Notes: generated from the sequence alone by a model not told the origin. A stretch of 64,000 nt of DNA from Paucibacter sp. TC2R-5 (GCF_025717605.1 NZ_JAJIRQ010000002.1:577884-641883), one strand, 5' to 3'. Shown: positions 9,316 through 19,715, numbered from the stretch's first letter. Numbers and translations: made by a program.

Positions 9316-9783
9316 TTAACTCTGTTTGATGGGGCTTGTCTTGGCGCGATTTTCGGCGATCTCGAAAACGGCCATGCCCGCCAGCATAGCCAACACAAAG
9401 ACGATGGCCTTGGGGTTGCCGGTGGCGACCGACACGATGGCCGGCCCCGGGCAAAAGCCGGCCAAGCCCCAGCCGGCGCCGAACAAGAGGCTGCCGGCGA
9501 TGAGGCGGCGGTCAATGTCACGGCTGGTCGGCAGATGCATGGCGCCGCCGAGAAAGCTTTGACTGCGTTTCTTCGCGAGCGCAAACGCGCCCAGGCTGAC
9601 CAAGATCGCGCCGCCCATCACGAAGGCGAGCGAGGGGTCCCACAGGCCGGCCAAGTCCAGAAAGCCCAGCACCTTGCTGGGGTCGGTCATGCCCGCCAAG
9701 ATCAGGCCCAGGCCGAAAAGCAGGCCGACGCCAAATTCGGACAGGCGATGATGGTGAAACGCCGGGTGGCTTTGCTTGTTCAT
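9316..9783 (-). CDS. YeeE/YedE (DUF6691) sulfur-transport half protein, second subunit
   Basis: The 155-residue inner-membrane protein has four to five helices and the conserved FCPGPAIVSVATGNP motif. The Cys in this motif corresponds to those that relay thiosulfate in YeeE/TsuA transporters. Short split halves such as this one pair with a second half encoded just upstream (9798-10229). The ATG at 9783 has a clear GGAG before it, and a longer open frame into the neighbouring gene was rejected. The operon order is half 1, half 2, sulfurtransferase-like protein. It probably imports thiosulfate or another reduced sulfur species. Confidence 0.82.
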   Translation of the reverse strand: MNKQSHPAFHHHRLSEFGVGLLFGLGLILAGMTDPSKVLGFLDLAGLWDPSLAFVMGGAILVSLGAFALAKKRSQSFLGGAMHLPTSRDIDRRLIAGSLLFGAGWGLAGFCPGPAIVSVATGNPKAIVFVLAMLAGMAVFEIAENRAKTSPIKQS

Positions 9784-9797
9784 GCGCTGCTCCTTGT

Positions 9798-10229
9798 TCA
9801 AGCCAAGATGTGGCGAACGAAAAACACGACGGCGAAGCCCGCGCTCATAAAGGCCAAGGTGGCTATCAGCGAGCGCGGTGACAGGCTCGACAGACCGCAC
9901 ACGCCGTGGCCGCTGGTGCAGCCCGAGCCGTAGCGGGTGCCTACGCCAACCAACAAGCCAGCCGCAATCACCGTGCCCCAGCCCGCGTCGACCGTGGCCA
10001 GCATCGGGCCGCCCACCAGGTAGTACAACGCCGGCGCGGCCAATATGCCCAGCAAGAAGGCGATGCGCCAAGCGGCGTCGCCGCTGCGCGGGCGCAGCAG
10101 GCCGCCGAGGATGCCGCTGATGCCAAGAATGCGCCCGTTGATCAAAATGAAGGCGCTGGCCGCCAGGCCCAGCAGAACGCCACCGGCCAGCGAGGCCCAG
10201 GGCGTGAAATGTGTCCAGTCGATTTGCAT
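9798..10229 (-). CDS. YeeE/YedE sulfur-transport half protein, first subunit
   Basis: The 143-residue membrane protein has four predicted helices and the family signature GSGCTSGHGVCGLSSLSPRS near residue 102, with two conserved Cys. It complements the downstream half, and together they make a full YeeE-like channel for thiosulfate or related sulfur compounds. The gap to the next gene is 14 bases. In related bacteria this operon is preceded by an ArsR-family sulfide/persulfide sensor. Here only a broken copy of that regulator is present upstream, so expression may be unregulated. Confidence 0.82.
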   Translation of the reverse strand: MQIDWTHFTPWASLAGGVLLGLAASAFILINGRILGISGILGGLLRPRSGDAAWRIAFLLGILAAPALYYLVGGPMLATVDAGWGTVIAAGLLVGVGTRYGSGCTSGHGVCGLSSLSPRSLIATLAFMSAGFAVVFFVRHILA

Positions 10230-10258
10230 GATGTGGCTGACTCCTCAATGCTTGCTAA

Positions 10259-10448
10259 TTATTTGCCGCAGTACCTGGGGTACACAACGCCCATCACGGC
10301 CATGATCTGCGGGCTGTTCATGCCGCAATAGATATTTTTGCCTGCGCGCGCCGGGTGCTGACCAACTCTTCCAACTTGCCAAGGCGTTTTTTGCCCTGGC
10401 TGAGCTGGCACAGCGCAACAAACGGTCTGGATTGGACCGCATTTTCAT
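10259..10448 (-). pseudogene. Relic of an ArsR-family (BigR/SqrR-like) sulfur-responsive regulator
   Basis: Three reading frames each carry a piece of an ArsR-family protein of about 95 residues. MRSNPDRLL in one frame is continued by LCQLSQGKKRLGKLEEL in another. The C-terminal piece KNIYCGMNSPQIMAVMGVVY is in a third frame and ends at the TAA at 10259. The stretch that normally holds the DNA-recognition helix (roughly 22-25 residues between LEEL and TRR) is missing. The gene therefore has at least two frameshifts plus an internal deletion and cannot make a working repressor. Its place upstream of YeeE/YedE genes and its sequence point to a BigR/SqrR-type persulfide sensor. Confidence 0.75.
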
Positions 10449-10532
10449 CAACCGGCAAGCTTCGGTGGCCGGCCCCGGCTTGGGTCTTGCGCTGTTGATC
10501 GGGGTTGCTGCTCATGGAAGGTTGAGCCGCCC

Positions 10533-11429
10533 TCAGCGCCGCGCCAGCCAAACGCCGAACACCGCCAAGCCCATGCCCAGCAGCGCAAGGCCGGTCAGCG
10601 TTTCACCGAATATCGCCCAGGCGAGAAGCGCCGTGGTGGGCGGCACCAGGTAGAAAAGGCTGGCCACATTGACAGCGCTGCCGCGCCGGATCAGCAGATT
10701 CAGCAGGCTCACCGCACCCAAGGACAAGACCAGCACCAGCCAGCCCAGCGCAAACGCGAATTGCCCCGTCCAGCGCACCTGCATGGTTTCGCTCAGGCTG
10801 GCGGCGAGCAGGGTCAGCGCCAGACAGGGCAAAAACTGGATCACCGAGCCGCTGCGCAAATCAAAAGCGGGGCAATAGCGCTTCTGATAGAGCGTGCCGG
10901 CGGTGATGCCCAGCAGGGCCAACAGCGCCGGCGCCAATTGCCCAAGCAGCAATCCGCCGCCGGTGCCAGCGGCCAGCTTGTGCGCCACCACCAGGCTGAC
11001 GCCGACAAAGCCGAAGGCCAAACCCAGCCATTGCCCGGCGCGGACCCGCTCGCCCAGCAAGACGCCCGCGCCCAGCGCGGTCAACACCGGCTGCAAGCCC
11101 ACCACCAGCGCGGTGACGCCGGCGGGCAAGCCGTGGCCGATGGCGGTGAACACGCCGCCCAGATACAGGCCGTGCACCAGCAAGCCGGATACGCCGATGT
11201 GCAGATAGTCCCGCGCGCGCTTCGGCCAAGCCGCTTTGCTGAGCAAGGCGACCGCGCCCATCAAGGCCAGCACGATGGCGTAGCGCAGGCTCAGGAAGGT
11301 CAGCGGCTCGGCATCCGGCAGGCCGTATTTGGCACCGATAAAGCCGGTGCTCCAGAGCCCGACAAAGAGCAGGGGGTAGAGCTGTTGGAGCTGTGGATGC
11401 GCAGGCTGCTGCGAGTGGGTCGAATGCAT
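10533..11429 (-). CDS. DMT superfamily (EamA domain) exporter
   Basis: The 298-residue membrane protein has about ten helices arranged as two EamA repeats. Family features include WSTGFIGAKYGL in the first helix and LFYLVPPTTALLAWAIFGE in the ninth and tenth. DMT proteins of this size export amino acids or other metabolites across the inner membrane. The substrate here is unknown. The ATG at 11429 is preferred to one nine codons upstream because it gives the usual short polar N-terminus. The neighbours give no functional hint. Confidence 0.82.
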   Translation of the reverse strand: MHSTHSQQPAHPQLQQLYPLLFVGLWSTGFIGAKYGLPDAEPLTFLSLRYAIVLALMGAVALLSKAAWPKRARDYLHIGVSGLLVHGLYLGGVFTAIGHGLPAGVTALVVGLQPVLTALGAGVLLGERVRAGQWLGLAFGFVGVSLVVAHKLAAGTGGGLLLGQLAPALLALLGITAGTLYQKRYCPAFDLRSGSVIQFLPCLALTLLAASLSETMQVRWTGQFAFALGWLVLVLSLGAVSLLNLLIRRGSAVNVASLFYLVPPTTALLAWAIFGETLTGLALLGMGLAVFGVWLARR

Positions 11430-11483
11430 GGCCTGCAGTATGGCCCGAGACCGCACAGGCCCCGGCCAGCGGGTCAGAAGCGC

Positions 11484-13049
11484 CTACTCGGCCAGCTTGA
11501 AGCCCTGCACGGTCTGAAACAGCTCTTGCGCCTTGGCCCTCAAGGTACTGGCCGAGGCCGCCATCTCTTCGACCATGGCGACGTTTTGCTGCGTCACGTT
11601 CTCCATATGGTGGATAGCAGCGGTCATTTGCGCGACGCTGCCGCTTTGCTCGGCGCTGGCGCTGTTGATATTGGTCATGATGCTGGACACCGCCTGGATG
11701 CTGTGCACCACTTCACTCATCGTGGCGGCGGCCTGATCGACCAGGGACGAGCCCTGCTCCACCCGCTCGACACTGGTGTTGATCAGCGCCTTGATTTCGC
11801 GCGCGGCCTCGGCCGAGCGGCCCGCCAAGCTGCGCACCTCGCTGGCCACGACGGCAAAGCCGCGCCCCTGCTCGCCGGCCCGGGCCGCCTCGACGGCGGC
11901 ATTCAGTGCCAGGATATTGGTCTGAAAGGCGATGCTGTCGATGACGCCGATGATGTCGCCGATCTTGCGTGAGGCTTCATTGATGCCCTGCATGGTGCCG
12001 ACGAACTGCGACACCAGTTCACCCCCGCGCTGGGCCACCTGGGAGGCGGAGGATGCCAGCGCTTGCGCCTCGCGGGCGCCGTCGACGTTTTGCTTGACGG
12101 TGACGTTCAGCTGATCCATCGAAGCGGCTGCTTCTTCCAAGGCATTGGCATGGCTGACCGTGCGGTCCGACATTTCGTTATTGCCGTCCGAAATCTCGGC
12201 GCTGGCCTCGGCCACGCCTGCCGACTCGCGCCGCACCGTTGCAACGACCGAGACCAGGCCGGTCTGCATATGCTTGAGCTGAGCCAGCAGGCTGCTGCTG
12301 TCGCCGGCCTCGACGATGATCTTGCTGCACAAATCACCCGAGCCCACGCGTTGAGCCAATCGCACCGCGATGCGCGGCTCGCCACCCAGTTGGCGCAACA
12401 GCAAGCGCACGATCAGCGAGCTGATCACGACGGCCGCGATGGCGGCCGCCAGCCCGCCGAAGAGCAGCAGCATGCGAATCTTTTTGCTGAGCTGGTCGGC
12501 CTCCTTGGCGCTGGCCTTGGCCGCTTCGACCTCGGCCGCACGGAATTTCTCCAGCCGCTCACCCAGCGTTTCGCTGAGCTTGTCGAAGCCGGGTTTGTCG
12601 GGCGAGCCCTTCATCAACAGATTGCCGGCCTCCATGCCTTGGCTGAGATAGGCCTGCGCCATCAGCTTGCCGCCGCTGGCAAAGGTCTCGAAGCTGGCGC
12701 TCAAGGCCTCCAACTCCTGCAGCTTGGCGACATCCTTCTCGGCCTGGAATTGACGACGAAACTCGGCCACGTTGTTGCGAAACAGCTGCGCCGAGTTCTC
12801 CGCGTCCTTGTAGCCGGCCTCGTCATGGGTGGCGGCCACATCGGTCAAGAACTGCTGCACATCCGAGCGGGCGAGATTCATCTCGTCCACCATCAGGGCG
12901 CGCGGCAGCGACTTCTCGCTGATGGCATGAACGCCGTCCGACAGCGTGGCCACCATCAGCCCCACGCCCAGCAGGGCCGCCACAAACAGGCCCACGACCA
13001 AGCCAAAGCCCAAGCTCAGTTGGGCCTTCACATCGAGTTGCTTGAACAT
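11484..13049 (-). CDS. Methyl-accepting chemotaxis protein
   Basis: The 521-residue chemoreceptor starts with a short cytoplasmic tail and a transmembrane helix (about residues 12-34). A periplasmic helical ligand domain of about 150 residues and a second helix near 190-210 follow, then HAMP and the signalling coiled coil. The highly conserved hairpin tip contains [20 protein letters not shown]. The ATG at 13049 follows GGGGA; an upstream extension was rejected because it lacks membrane-protein character. The ligand is unknown. No che genes are in the window, so it must signal to a kinase encoded elsewhere. Confidence 0.9.
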   Translation of the reverse strand: MFKQLDVKAQLSLGFGLVVGLFVAALLGVGLMVATLSDGVHAISEKSLPRALMVDEMNLARSDVQQFLTDVAATHDEAGYKDAENSAQLFRNNVAEFRRQFQAEKDVAKLQELEALSASFETFASGGKLMAQAYLSQGMEAGNLLMKGSPDKPGFDKLSETLGERLEKFRAAEVEAAKASAKEADQLSKKIRMLLLFGGLAAAIAAVVISSLIVRLLLRQLGGEPRIAVRLAQRVGSGDLCSKIIVEAGDSSSLLAQLKHMQTGLVSVVATVRRESAGVAEASAEISDGNNEMSDRTVSHANALEEAAASMDQLNVTVKQNVDGAREAQALASSASQVAQRGGELVSQFVGTMQGINEASRKIGDIIGVIDSIAFQTNILALNAAVEAARAGEQGRGFAVVASEVRSLAGRSAEAAREIKALINTSVERVEQGSSLVDQAAATMSEVVHSIQAVSSIMTNINSASAEQSGSVAQMTAAIHHMENVTQQNVAMVEEMAASASTLRAKAQELFQTVQGFKLAE

Positions 13050-13302
13050 CAAAAAATCCCCGGGGCAAGTCCAAAAGCCGACGTCAAACCCGAGCCGCAG
13101 CAATGCGGCGCGGCCGCGCCTGGATGCGCGAGCGTCAAAGTCTTCGAGTATGAGTCGTGACCGGCCCGACGTCGCCGGCAAAGAGGCGGTGCTTTGCCAT
13201 GCTTTTCCCGCCCCAAACGGGGCTGCTTGGGCCTTGGCTTGGGCTTGGGCGCGGGTCGAGTAGAGTCTGGCCTTCGATCACCTCACCCCTTTTCAGCGCC
13301 CC

Positions 13303-14016
13303 ATGCCCCGACTCCAATCCGAGCTGCAACGACTTTATGCTGCGCCGACGGCCCAGTCTGCGGGCCAGGGCCTGGCGGCGCATGGCGCGCCTGTGCGCGT
13401 TGTCGTGCTGTCCTTGGCGAGTCCGGCCGACTGGACGCTGATCGCCCGGGTTTGGCGCGGCGTGCAGGCCGATCTGGACCTGCCGGCGCCGGCCATCGCC
13501 GTGTCGGGTGTCGATGGCTATCAGCTGTACTTCTCCCTGGCCGAGCCGCTGGCGCAGCCGCAGGCATTGGGCTTTGCGCAGGCCTTGCAGGGGCGCTACC
13601 TGAGCGATGTGGCCCAGGACCGCGTCGGGATTGCTACGCCCGCTTTTTCCAACTTGCCGCCCCGGCCGACCGACGAGCAAGAGGATCATTGGTCTGCCTT
13701 CGTGGCTCCCGACCTCGCGCCTGTGTTCACCGCCGAGCCCTGGCTGGACATCCCGCCCAGCCGTGAGGGCCAGGCGGATCTGCTGTGCCGTCTGCAGAGC
13801 ATCCAGACCAAAGACCTGGCCACCGCGCTGGCCAAGCTTGGCGTGGCAAGGCTCACCCCGATCAGCCCAGTCACCCCGATGGCCGCCAGCGCTGCCTCAA
13901 ACGACGCTGCCAATATGGCCCCCGAGCGCTTCTTGGCCCAGGTCATGAACGACACCTCGGTCGCGATGGCGCTGCGCATCGAAGCGGCGAAGGCCTTGTT
14001 GCAGGCAAAAAAATAG
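13303..14016 (+). CDS. Conserved hypothetical protein
   Basis: The 237-residue soluble protein has no signal peptide, no membrane segment and no motif I can name. It is Ala/Leu/Pro rich with strong coding bias matching the neighbours, so it is a real gene. The central segment (GYQLYFSLAEPLAQP, about residue 73) has an alternating strand-then-helix pattern. It slightly recalls primase-like folds, but I do not assign this. Its last codons and stop overlap the hairpin that forms the HU terminator on the other strand. HU is convergent. Confidence 0.6.
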   Translation: MPRLQSELQRLYAAPTAQSAGQGLAAHGAPVRVVVLSLASPADWTLIARVWRGVQADLDLPAPAIAVSGVDGYQLYFSLAEPLAQPQALGFAQALQGRYLSDVAQDRVGIATPAFSNLPPRPTDEQEDHWSAFVAPDLAPVFTAEPWLDIPPSREGQADLLCRLQSIQTKDLATALAKLGVARLTPISPVTPMAASAASNDAANMAPERFLAQVMNDTSVAMALRIEAAKALLQAKK

Positions 14017-14043
14017 GCGCTCGTCACGCGGACGGCGCCTATT
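14007..14043 (-). terminator. Intrinsic terminator of the HU gene
   Basis: Read on the minus strand, AATAGGCGC and GCGCCTATT form a 9-base perfect stem with a 14-base loop, followed by a run of seven T. It lies 30 bases after the HU stop and overlaps the 3' end of the convergent gene. Confidence 0.75.
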
Positions 14044-14072
14044 CTTGACGGCAGCCCGAAGGCTTGCTGCTT

Positions 14073-14354
14073 TTACTTCTTGGCGTTCACGGCATCCTTG
14101 AGGGCCTTGCCGGGTGTGAACTTGGCAACGGTTGCGGCGGCGATTTCCAGCGCCTCGCCGGTGGCGGGGTTCTTGCCGGTGCGGGCAGCGCGCTCGCTGA
14201 CCTTGAAGTTGCCGAAGCCGAGGATGGCAACCGAATCACCAGCGGCCAGCGCTTCGGTGATAGCGCTCAGCGCAGCGTCCAAACTGGCCGTTGCGGCAGC
14301 ACGGGTGGCGCCAGTCTTGGTGGCAATGCTTTCGATCAGTTCGCTTTTGTTCAT
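14073..14354 (-). CDS. HU family DNA-binding protein
   Basis: The 93-residue histone-like protein compacts and bends DNA as a dimer. It starts MNKSELIESIATKTG, with the usual dimerisation helices. It continues with GFGNFKVSERAARTGKNP, the beta-arm whose Arg-x-Gly-x-Asn-Pro tip intercalates into the minor groove. The ATG at 14354 was chosen as the canonical HU start, and an in-frame upstream extension has no family similarity. It is probably monocistronic, ending at an intrinsic terminator. HU and IHF are close relatives; the NKSELIE start and the tip favour HU. Confidence 0.92.
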   Translation of the reverse strand: MNKSELIESIATKTGATRAAATASLDAALSAITEALAAGDSVAILGFGNFKVSERAARTGKNPATGEALEIAAATVAKFTPGKALKDAVNAKK

Positions 14355-14526
14355 CAGATATCCAGTGGGTGCAAATAAGAAAATCCCGGTGACGGGGCCG
14401 CGATTATCAGCCTTCTGGCCGGAGCGCTCGAAAATCAAGCCGCGGGGCCGGGCCGATTTTTGAAAAGTCGGTCGAATTTGACTTCAAATTCAGCTAACAA
14501 CTTTATCAGCCGCCGATCGCCCAGCA

Positions 14527-15774
14527 TTATTCGCTCATGCCGACCACCCCCTCGGCCAGCAGCGCAGCGATTTCATCTTCGCCATAGCCCAGCTGCCGCA
14601 GCAATTGATGGTTATGCTCGCCAAGCCTCGGCGGGCTCAGACGCAGATCCAGGCGCTCGCCGTTCAAACTCAAGGGCAGCAGTGGCACGCGGGTTTCGCG
14701 GCCGTCCGGTAGCGTCATCGGTGCCAAGCCGCCGGTCGCCAGCAAATGCGGGTCGTCCATCAGTTGCTCTGGCTTGGTGATGGGCGCAAAGGGCAGGCCG
14801 GCGGCCTCGAAGACGCCGGCAATTTCGGCCGCTGTGTGGGCCTGCAGGCGCCGACGTAGCTCGGGCATCATCCATGCGCGGGCCTGCACGCGCAGATTGT
14901 TGCTGGCCAGGCGTGCGTCGGATTGCAGGTCGCTCATGCCGAAGGCTTGGCAGAAGATGGCCCATTGCGTGTCGCTGACCACGGCCAGGAAAATCTGCTC
15001 ACCCCCGGCCACCGCGAAGACGTCGTAAATGCCCCAGGGCGAGATGCGCTCGGGCATCGGTGCCGGCGGTTTGCCGGTGACGGCGAACTGCATCATGTGC
15101 TGCGCGACCAGAAAGATATTGTTCTCGAACAAGCTGGCCTGCACCAGCTGGCCGCGCCCCGTGCTGTGGCGCTGCTGCAGCGCCGCCAGCACGCCGATGG
15201 CGCCGAACATACCGCCCATGATGTCGTTGACGCTGCTGCCGGCGCGCAGCGGGTCGCCGGGGCGGCCTGTCATATAGGCCAGGCCACCCATCATCTGCAC
15301 CACCTCGTCGAGTGCGGTGCGGTGCTCATAGGGGCCGGGCAAAAAGCCCTTGTGCGAGACATAGATCAGCCGCTCGTTGAGCCGGCTCAAGGCCTCAAAG
15401 CCAAGGCCCAGCCGGTCCATCGCGCCGCTCTTGAAGTTCTCGCTGAAGACATCGGCGCCGTGCAGCAGCTTGAGCACGATCTCAAGCCCGCGTGGGTTCT
15501 TGACATCCAGGCTGAGGCTGAGCTTGTTGCGGTTGAAGAGCGGGTAGAAGCCGGCCCCTGCACCTAGTAGGCGGCGTGTGCTGTCGCCCTCCAGCGGCTC
15601 GATCTTGATCACCTCGGCGCCCAGATCGGCCAGCACCATGCCGCAGGTCGGGCCCATCACCATATGGGTGAACTCGATCACGCGCAGGCCGGCGAGGGGC
15701 AGGGCGGTCGGTTGGCCGGGGGTCAGGTCTTGCCCTTGAATATCAATCTGCGCTGGAGTGAGGGTTGGGTTCAT
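14527..15774 (-). CDS. CaiB/BaiF family CoA-transferase
   Basis: The 415-residue enzyme belongs to class III CoA-transferases, which move CoA between carboxylic acids through an aspartyl-CoA intermediate. Characteristic segments are [16 protein letters not shown] near residue 29, [12 protein letters not shown], and [12 protein letters not shown] near residue 160, whose Asp fits the catalytic position. The acid pair cannot be determined. The ATG at 15774 places the family core at the usual distance from the N-terminus. It is divergent from the sensor kinase gene, with about 70 bases between starts. Confidence 0.85.
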   Translation of the reverse strand: MNPTLTPAQIDIQGQDLTPGQPTALPLAGLRVIEFTHMVMGPTCGMVLADLGAEVIKIEPLEGDSTRRLLGAGAGFYPLFNRNKLSLSLDVKNPRGLEIVLKLLHGADVFSENFKSGAMDRLGLGFEALSRLNERLIYVSHKGFLPGPYEHRTALDEVVQMMGGLAYMTGRPGDPLRAGSSVNDIMGGMFGAIGVLAALQQRHSTGRGQLVQASLFENNIFLVAQHMMQFAVTGKPPAPMPERISPWGIYDVFAVAGGEQIFLAVVSDTQWAIFCQAFGMSDLQSDARLASNNLRVQARAWMMPELRRRLQAHTAAEIAGVFEAAGLPFAPITKPEQLMDDPHLLATGGLAPMTLPDGRETRVPLLPLSLNGERLDLRLSPPRLGEHNHQLLRQLGYGEDEIAALLAEGVVGMSE

Positions 15775-15844
15775 CGAGGGCTCGTCTATTGTTGGCAGCC
15801 GGTTCAGGCGCACAGTTGCAAGCTTAGCGGCTATCCTTACCGAT

Positions 15845-17917
15845 ATGGGCAATATCACCTCAACGTCCGCAGCCGCCGCGCTATCAGCCGATGAGATCGC
15901 CGCGCGGATTGAGCAGGCGCGTGAAGCCCTGTTGAAAGGCAAATTCGAGCAGGTTTACGAGCAGATCGAAACGCTTTCAGCCCAGGCCGCCGGCGCGCCC
16001 GGGGCGCTTTTGCGCTTGCGGACCTTGCATCTGCAGGCCGATTTGCGGCGGGCCGTGCGCCCGCAGCTTGAAATTCTGGCCGAACTGCGCTTGCTGGAGT
16101 CGCAGACGCGCGAGCTGGGGGATCCCGTCGCGCTGGTCGACATGCACCTGTTTCAGGCCAATATCAAATTTGCCCGCGGCATGTATGTGTCGGCGCTGGA
16201 GGAGGTGGTGGCAGCGGTTGAGTTGTGCATTAACCATGGTTTGGCGGCGGCCTTGATGCGGGCGGTAGAAACTCAGGCCAGGATGTTTGTTGGCGCCGGC
16301 ATGTACCCGGAAGGCCTGCTTTACGCGAAAAAGTGGCTCGCGCATCGGCCGATGGTGCCGACCAAGACGCAGATTTCGATGTGGAGCGTGCTCGGCACGG
16401 CGGCCTTTTACGAGGCCGAGGAAAGCGGCAGCCCACAGGCAAGGGCTACGTCGGTGCATGCCCATAGCCAGGCGCTGGCCTTGAGTCGTGACGAATTCCC
16501 GGCCGAGCAATCGGCGGCCTTGATCAACCTGACCATAGGCTGCGCCGCTCAGGGTGAGCTGGGCCAAGCCGAACAGCATTTGGCCGAGCTGAAGCAGATG
16601 ATCCAGGGGCCGCCCGAGTCCTTCAACTTCCTTCCCGTGCATTGGGCCTGGCTGGCCTATTGCGAGGGGCTGGTATTGCTGGGGCGCGGGCAGCAGCCGG
16701 CCGGCTTGGCGGCTTTGGTGGCTGGCCGGGAGGCGGCGCAAACGCAGCGCATGGGTTGCCTGGCCCCCTTGATCAAGATTCAGGAACTGCTGCTGATGCA
16801 CCCGGACCCGGCTTGGAGCCCGATGCAGCTGCAAGCAGCGGTGCGTGAGTTGGCGCGCCTGCATCAGGCCCAGGCCAAGCAGCAACAGGAGTTGTCGGCC
16901 AAGGGTTTTGAAGAGATGGTGCGCGCGGCCGAACTGGGCGGCGAGAACCGCATCCTGCGCCAGCATGGTGACGACTTGACGCGCGAGTTGGCGCAGCGCA
17001 ATCAAGCGCTGGTTGAAACGGTTGCGGAGCTGCGCGCTCAGGTGCAGCGGCGTGAAAGCGCCGAGGCCGCTCTGCAGCAGACGCTCGACCAGCTTGAGCT
17101 GCGCGTGATCGAGCGTACCGAGCAATTGCAAGCCGCCGGCCTGGCTTTGGCTCAGCATGAGCGCTTGGCCGCACTGGCACGTTTGGTGGCGGGCGTCGCG
17201 CACAGGCTCAACACGCCGCTGGGCAATGCCCGCATGGCGGTAAGCAGTCTGAGTGACGCCGTCGGCGGCTTTGCCGCAAAATTGACCGGCCCGCTGACTC
17301 GCCAGGAGTTGAGCGAGTTTGTCGATCTCAGCCGCAACGCTTCGGACCTAGCCGAACATGCTTTGACCCAGGCCAGCGACTTGATGAAGGTGTTCAAGCA
17401 GGTCTCCACCCTGGAGCATGCAGAAACCGCACGCGAATTTGATGCCGTCGACATCACGCGTCAGGTGGCGCATCTGACGGCCGTCAGCCTCGGCGTCACC
17501 GATCTGCCCTTGCGACTTGAGCTGCCGGACCTTGCGCCCTGCTTTGGCTATCCGCAAGTCTTCGCACAGGTGCTCAAGCAGCTGCTGGCGAATGCATACC
17601 TGCATGGACAACCCCAGACGAAGCCGGGCAACGCTTCGGCGGCGACGGTCGAAGCGGGTGTGTGGGTGCGCCTGACCTTGTTGGAGAGCGAGCTGCATTT
17701 GTTGGTGCGTGATCAGGGCCCCGGCCTGTCGGCGGCACAGCTGGAGCGCATTTTTGACCCGTTCAACACGAATTTGAACGACAGCGGTTTGGGTCTGGGC
17801 TTGCATATTGCCCGCAATCTGAGCACCGATCTGCTGCGCGGCCAGCTGCGGGCCAGCAGCACTTTGGGCGCGGGTTGTAGCTTCAGCCTGCAGATGCCCA
17901 GGCACATCAACTCTTAG
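15845..17917 (+). CDS. Sensor histidine kinase with helical repeat N-terminal region
   Basis: The 690-residue cytosolic protein has an all-helical N-terminal half (about residues 15-380) resembling TPR arrays. A coiled coil (about 395-440) follows, then an HTPLG-type dimerisation domain and an HATPase domain. The phospho-acceptor His is residue 453 in [13 protein letters not shown]. The residue after His is Arg, where most kinases of this group have Glu. That Glu normally assists catalysis, so phosphotransfer or phosphatase behaviour may be altered. The ATP lid motifs DQGPGLS and GLGLGLHIA are intact. No response regulator is adjacent. The ATG at 15845 avoids overlap with the divergent CoA-transferase. 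Confidence 0.82.
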   Translation: MGNITSTSAAAALSADEIAARIEQAREALLKGKFEQVYEQIETLSAQAAGAPGALLRLRTLHLQADLRRAVRPQLEILAELRLLESQTRELGDPVALVDMHLFQANIKFARGMYVSALEEVVAAVELCINHGLAAALMRAVETQARMFVGAGMYPEGLLYAKKWLAHRPMVPTKTQISMWSVLGTAAFYEAEESGSPQARATSVHAHSQALALSRDEFPAEQSAALINLTIGCAAQGELGQAEQHLAELKQMIQGPPESFNFLPVHWAWLAYCEGLVLLGRGQQPAGLAALVAGREAAQTQRMGCLAPLIKIQELLLMHPDPAWSPMQLQAAVRELARLHQAQAKQQQELSAKGFEEMVRAAELGGENRILRQHGDDLTRELAQRNQALVETVAELRAQVQRRESAEAALQQTLDQLELRVIERTEQLQAAGLALAQHERLAALARLVAGVAHRLNTPLGNARMAVSSLSDAVGGFAAKLTGPLTRQELSEFVDLSRNASDLAEHALTQASDLMKVFKQVSTLEHAETAREFDAVDITRQVAHLTAVSLGVTDLPLRLELPDLAPCFGYPQVFAQVLKQLLANAYLHGQPQTKPGNASAATVEAGVWVRLTLLESELHLLVRDQGPGLSAAQLERIFDPFNTNLNDSGLGLGLHIARNLSTDLLRGQLRASSTLGAGCSFSLQMPRHINS

Positions 17918-17926
17918 CGGCGCCTT

Positions 17927-19594
17927 ATGAAAAAGACATCAAATCGGCTGCTGCAAAAACTCGCCGCAAGTTTCAGTTGCTGCTTGCTGGCGTTCAGTCT
18001 GCACGGCATGGCGATTGCGCAAGCTCCGGCCGCCGGCCCCCTGCCCAGCTTTGCGGAGTTGGAAGCCGCCGGCGCCACCATCGGCGAAATCCGCGTGTTG
18101 GCCGAGGACATCTTCGACACGCGTGACCCGGATGAAGACAAGCTGCTGTTCCGCTGGGCCAATGCGCTGCATATCCAGACCCGGCCCGAGGTCATCCGGC
18201 GCTCGCTGCTGTTCAAAACGGGTGAGCGGGTGTCGCTGCGCTTGATCGACGAGACCGAGCGGCTGCTGCGCAGCAAGCGCTATCTCTACGATGTGCAAAT
18301 GCGCCCTGTGGCTTATCACGACGGCGTGGTTGACATCGAGGTGGTGACGCGCGACACCTGGTCGCTCGACCCCGGGATCAGCGTGGGCCGCTCGGGCGGC
18401 GCCAATTCCGCCGGCATACAGCTCAAGGAATACAACCTGCTGGGCAGTGGCACGGCGCTGTCGTTTGGGCATTCCCGCAATGTGGACCGCAGCAGCAATG
18501 AGCTGCAATTCTCCAGCGACCGCACCTTTGGCAGCTGGACGGCCGTGTCGCTCAGCCTGGCGTCCAATAGCGACGGCCGGCGCCAGGCGGCCTCTATCGT
18601 TCAGCCCTTTTATGCCTTGGACTCGCGCTGGGCGGGGGGCCTGTGGGCGATCAAGGATGACCGCATCGACGCTTTCTACAATGCCGGCGAAATCGCCAGC
18701 CAGTATCGCCACAAGCAAGATCTGGCCGAGGTCTTTGCGGGCTGGTCCAAAGGCCTGGAGAACGGTTGGGTACAGCGTTACTCGCTGGGCATCAACTACC
18801 GCGATGACGGCTACGCCAAAGAGGCCGGTTTGCTCGCGCCGACGCCGCTGCCCAGCAATGAAAAATTGGTCACACCCTTTCTGCGCTACAGCTTGATCGA
18901 GGACCGCTATGACCGCGAGCTCAATCGGAACCTGATCGGCCGGCCCGAGTTCTTCGCCCTGGGGCTGGCTTCCACGGTCCAGCTCGGCTACGCCGCAACC
19001 GGCCTGGGCTCCAGCCACTCGGCGCTGATTTATGCGGCGACGCTGAGCCGGGGCTTCGAGCCCGCGCCCAAACAAACGCTGATCGCCTCGGGCTCGCTCT
19101 CCGGGCGATATGCTGACGGCAAGATTCGGCGTCAGCAGCTCGCGGGCCAAGCGCAGTATTACCTGCCGCAGTCGCCGCGCTGGCTGTTTTATGCGGCGGC
19201 GTCGGGCGCCGTGCAGACGAACCCGGAGCCGGTCGATGCCTTGCTGCTGGGCGGCGACAACGGCCTGCGCGGCTACCCGCTGCGCTACCAAAGCGGCAGC
19301 CGCAGCGCGCTGTTCACCGTCGAAGAACGCTTCTACACCGACCTCTATATCTGGCGGCTGTTTCGCGTCGGCGGCGCGGCCTTCTTTGACACCGGCAGGG
19401 CGTGGGGTGGCAACACCGGCTTTGGCAATACCCTCAATCCGGGCTGGCTCTCTGACGTCGGCTTTGGTGCCCGCATCGTCAGCGCACGCGCCGCCTTCAG
19501 CAATGTGCTGCATGTGGACCTCGCCTTCCCGTTGAACGCGTCGGCCGACATCAAGAAGGTGCAAGTCCTCGTCAAGACCAAGGCCAGTTTCTGA
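17927..19594 (+). CDS. BamA/TamA-like outer-membrane beta-barrel protein with POTRA region
   Basis: The 555-residue protein has a signal peptide (residues 1-31, ending AIAQA). A POTRA-like periplasmic segment follows (about 75-150, including RPEVIRRSLLFKTGERV), then a C-terminal beta-barrel of alternating hydrophobic residues ending in Phe. The motif GGDNGLRGYPLRYQSG near residue 440 corresponds to the conserved loop-6 RGY/RGF motif of Omp85 proteins. It is smaller than BamA (about 800 residues) because it has one or two POTRA units. Its client is unknown. It follows the kinase gene by nine bases and may be co-transcribed with it. Confidence 0.82.
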   Translation: MKKTSNRLLQKLAASFSCCLLAFSLHGMAIAQAPAAGPLPSFAELEAAGATIGEIRVLAEDIFDTRDPDEDKLLFRWANALHIQTRPEVIRRSLLFKTGERVSLRLIDETERLLRSKRYLYDVQMRPVAYHDGVVDIEVVTRDTWSLDPGISVGRSGGANSAGIQLKEYNLLGSGTALSFGHSRNVDRSSNELQFSSDRTFGSWTAVSLSLASNSDGRRQAASIVQPFYALDSRWAGGLWAIKDDRIDAFYNAGEIASQYRHKQDLAEVFAGWSKGLENGWVQRYSLGINYRDDGYAKEAGLLAPTPLPSNEKLVTPFLRYSLIEDRYDRELNRNLIGRPEFFALGLASTVQLGYAATGLGSSHSALIYAATLSRGFEPAPKQTLIASGSLSGRYADGKIRRQQLAGQAQYYLPQSPRWLFYAAASGAVQTNPEPVDALLLGGDNGLRGYPLRYQSGSRSALFTVEERFYTDLYIWRLFRVGGAAFFDTGRAWGGNTGFGNTLNPGWLSDVGFGARIVSARAAFSNVLHVDLAFPLNASADIKKVQVLVKTKASF

Positions 19595-19715
19595 AGGCCG
19601 CGCCAGCGTGCTGGCGATTCGTCGTCGCGGCTGTTGATTCGTCGCCAAGACCGGGCTTGAGCGGGATGGCGGCGGCAAGATTCGCTCCATTGCAAGCCAC
19701 CAATGGAGCCTACTC

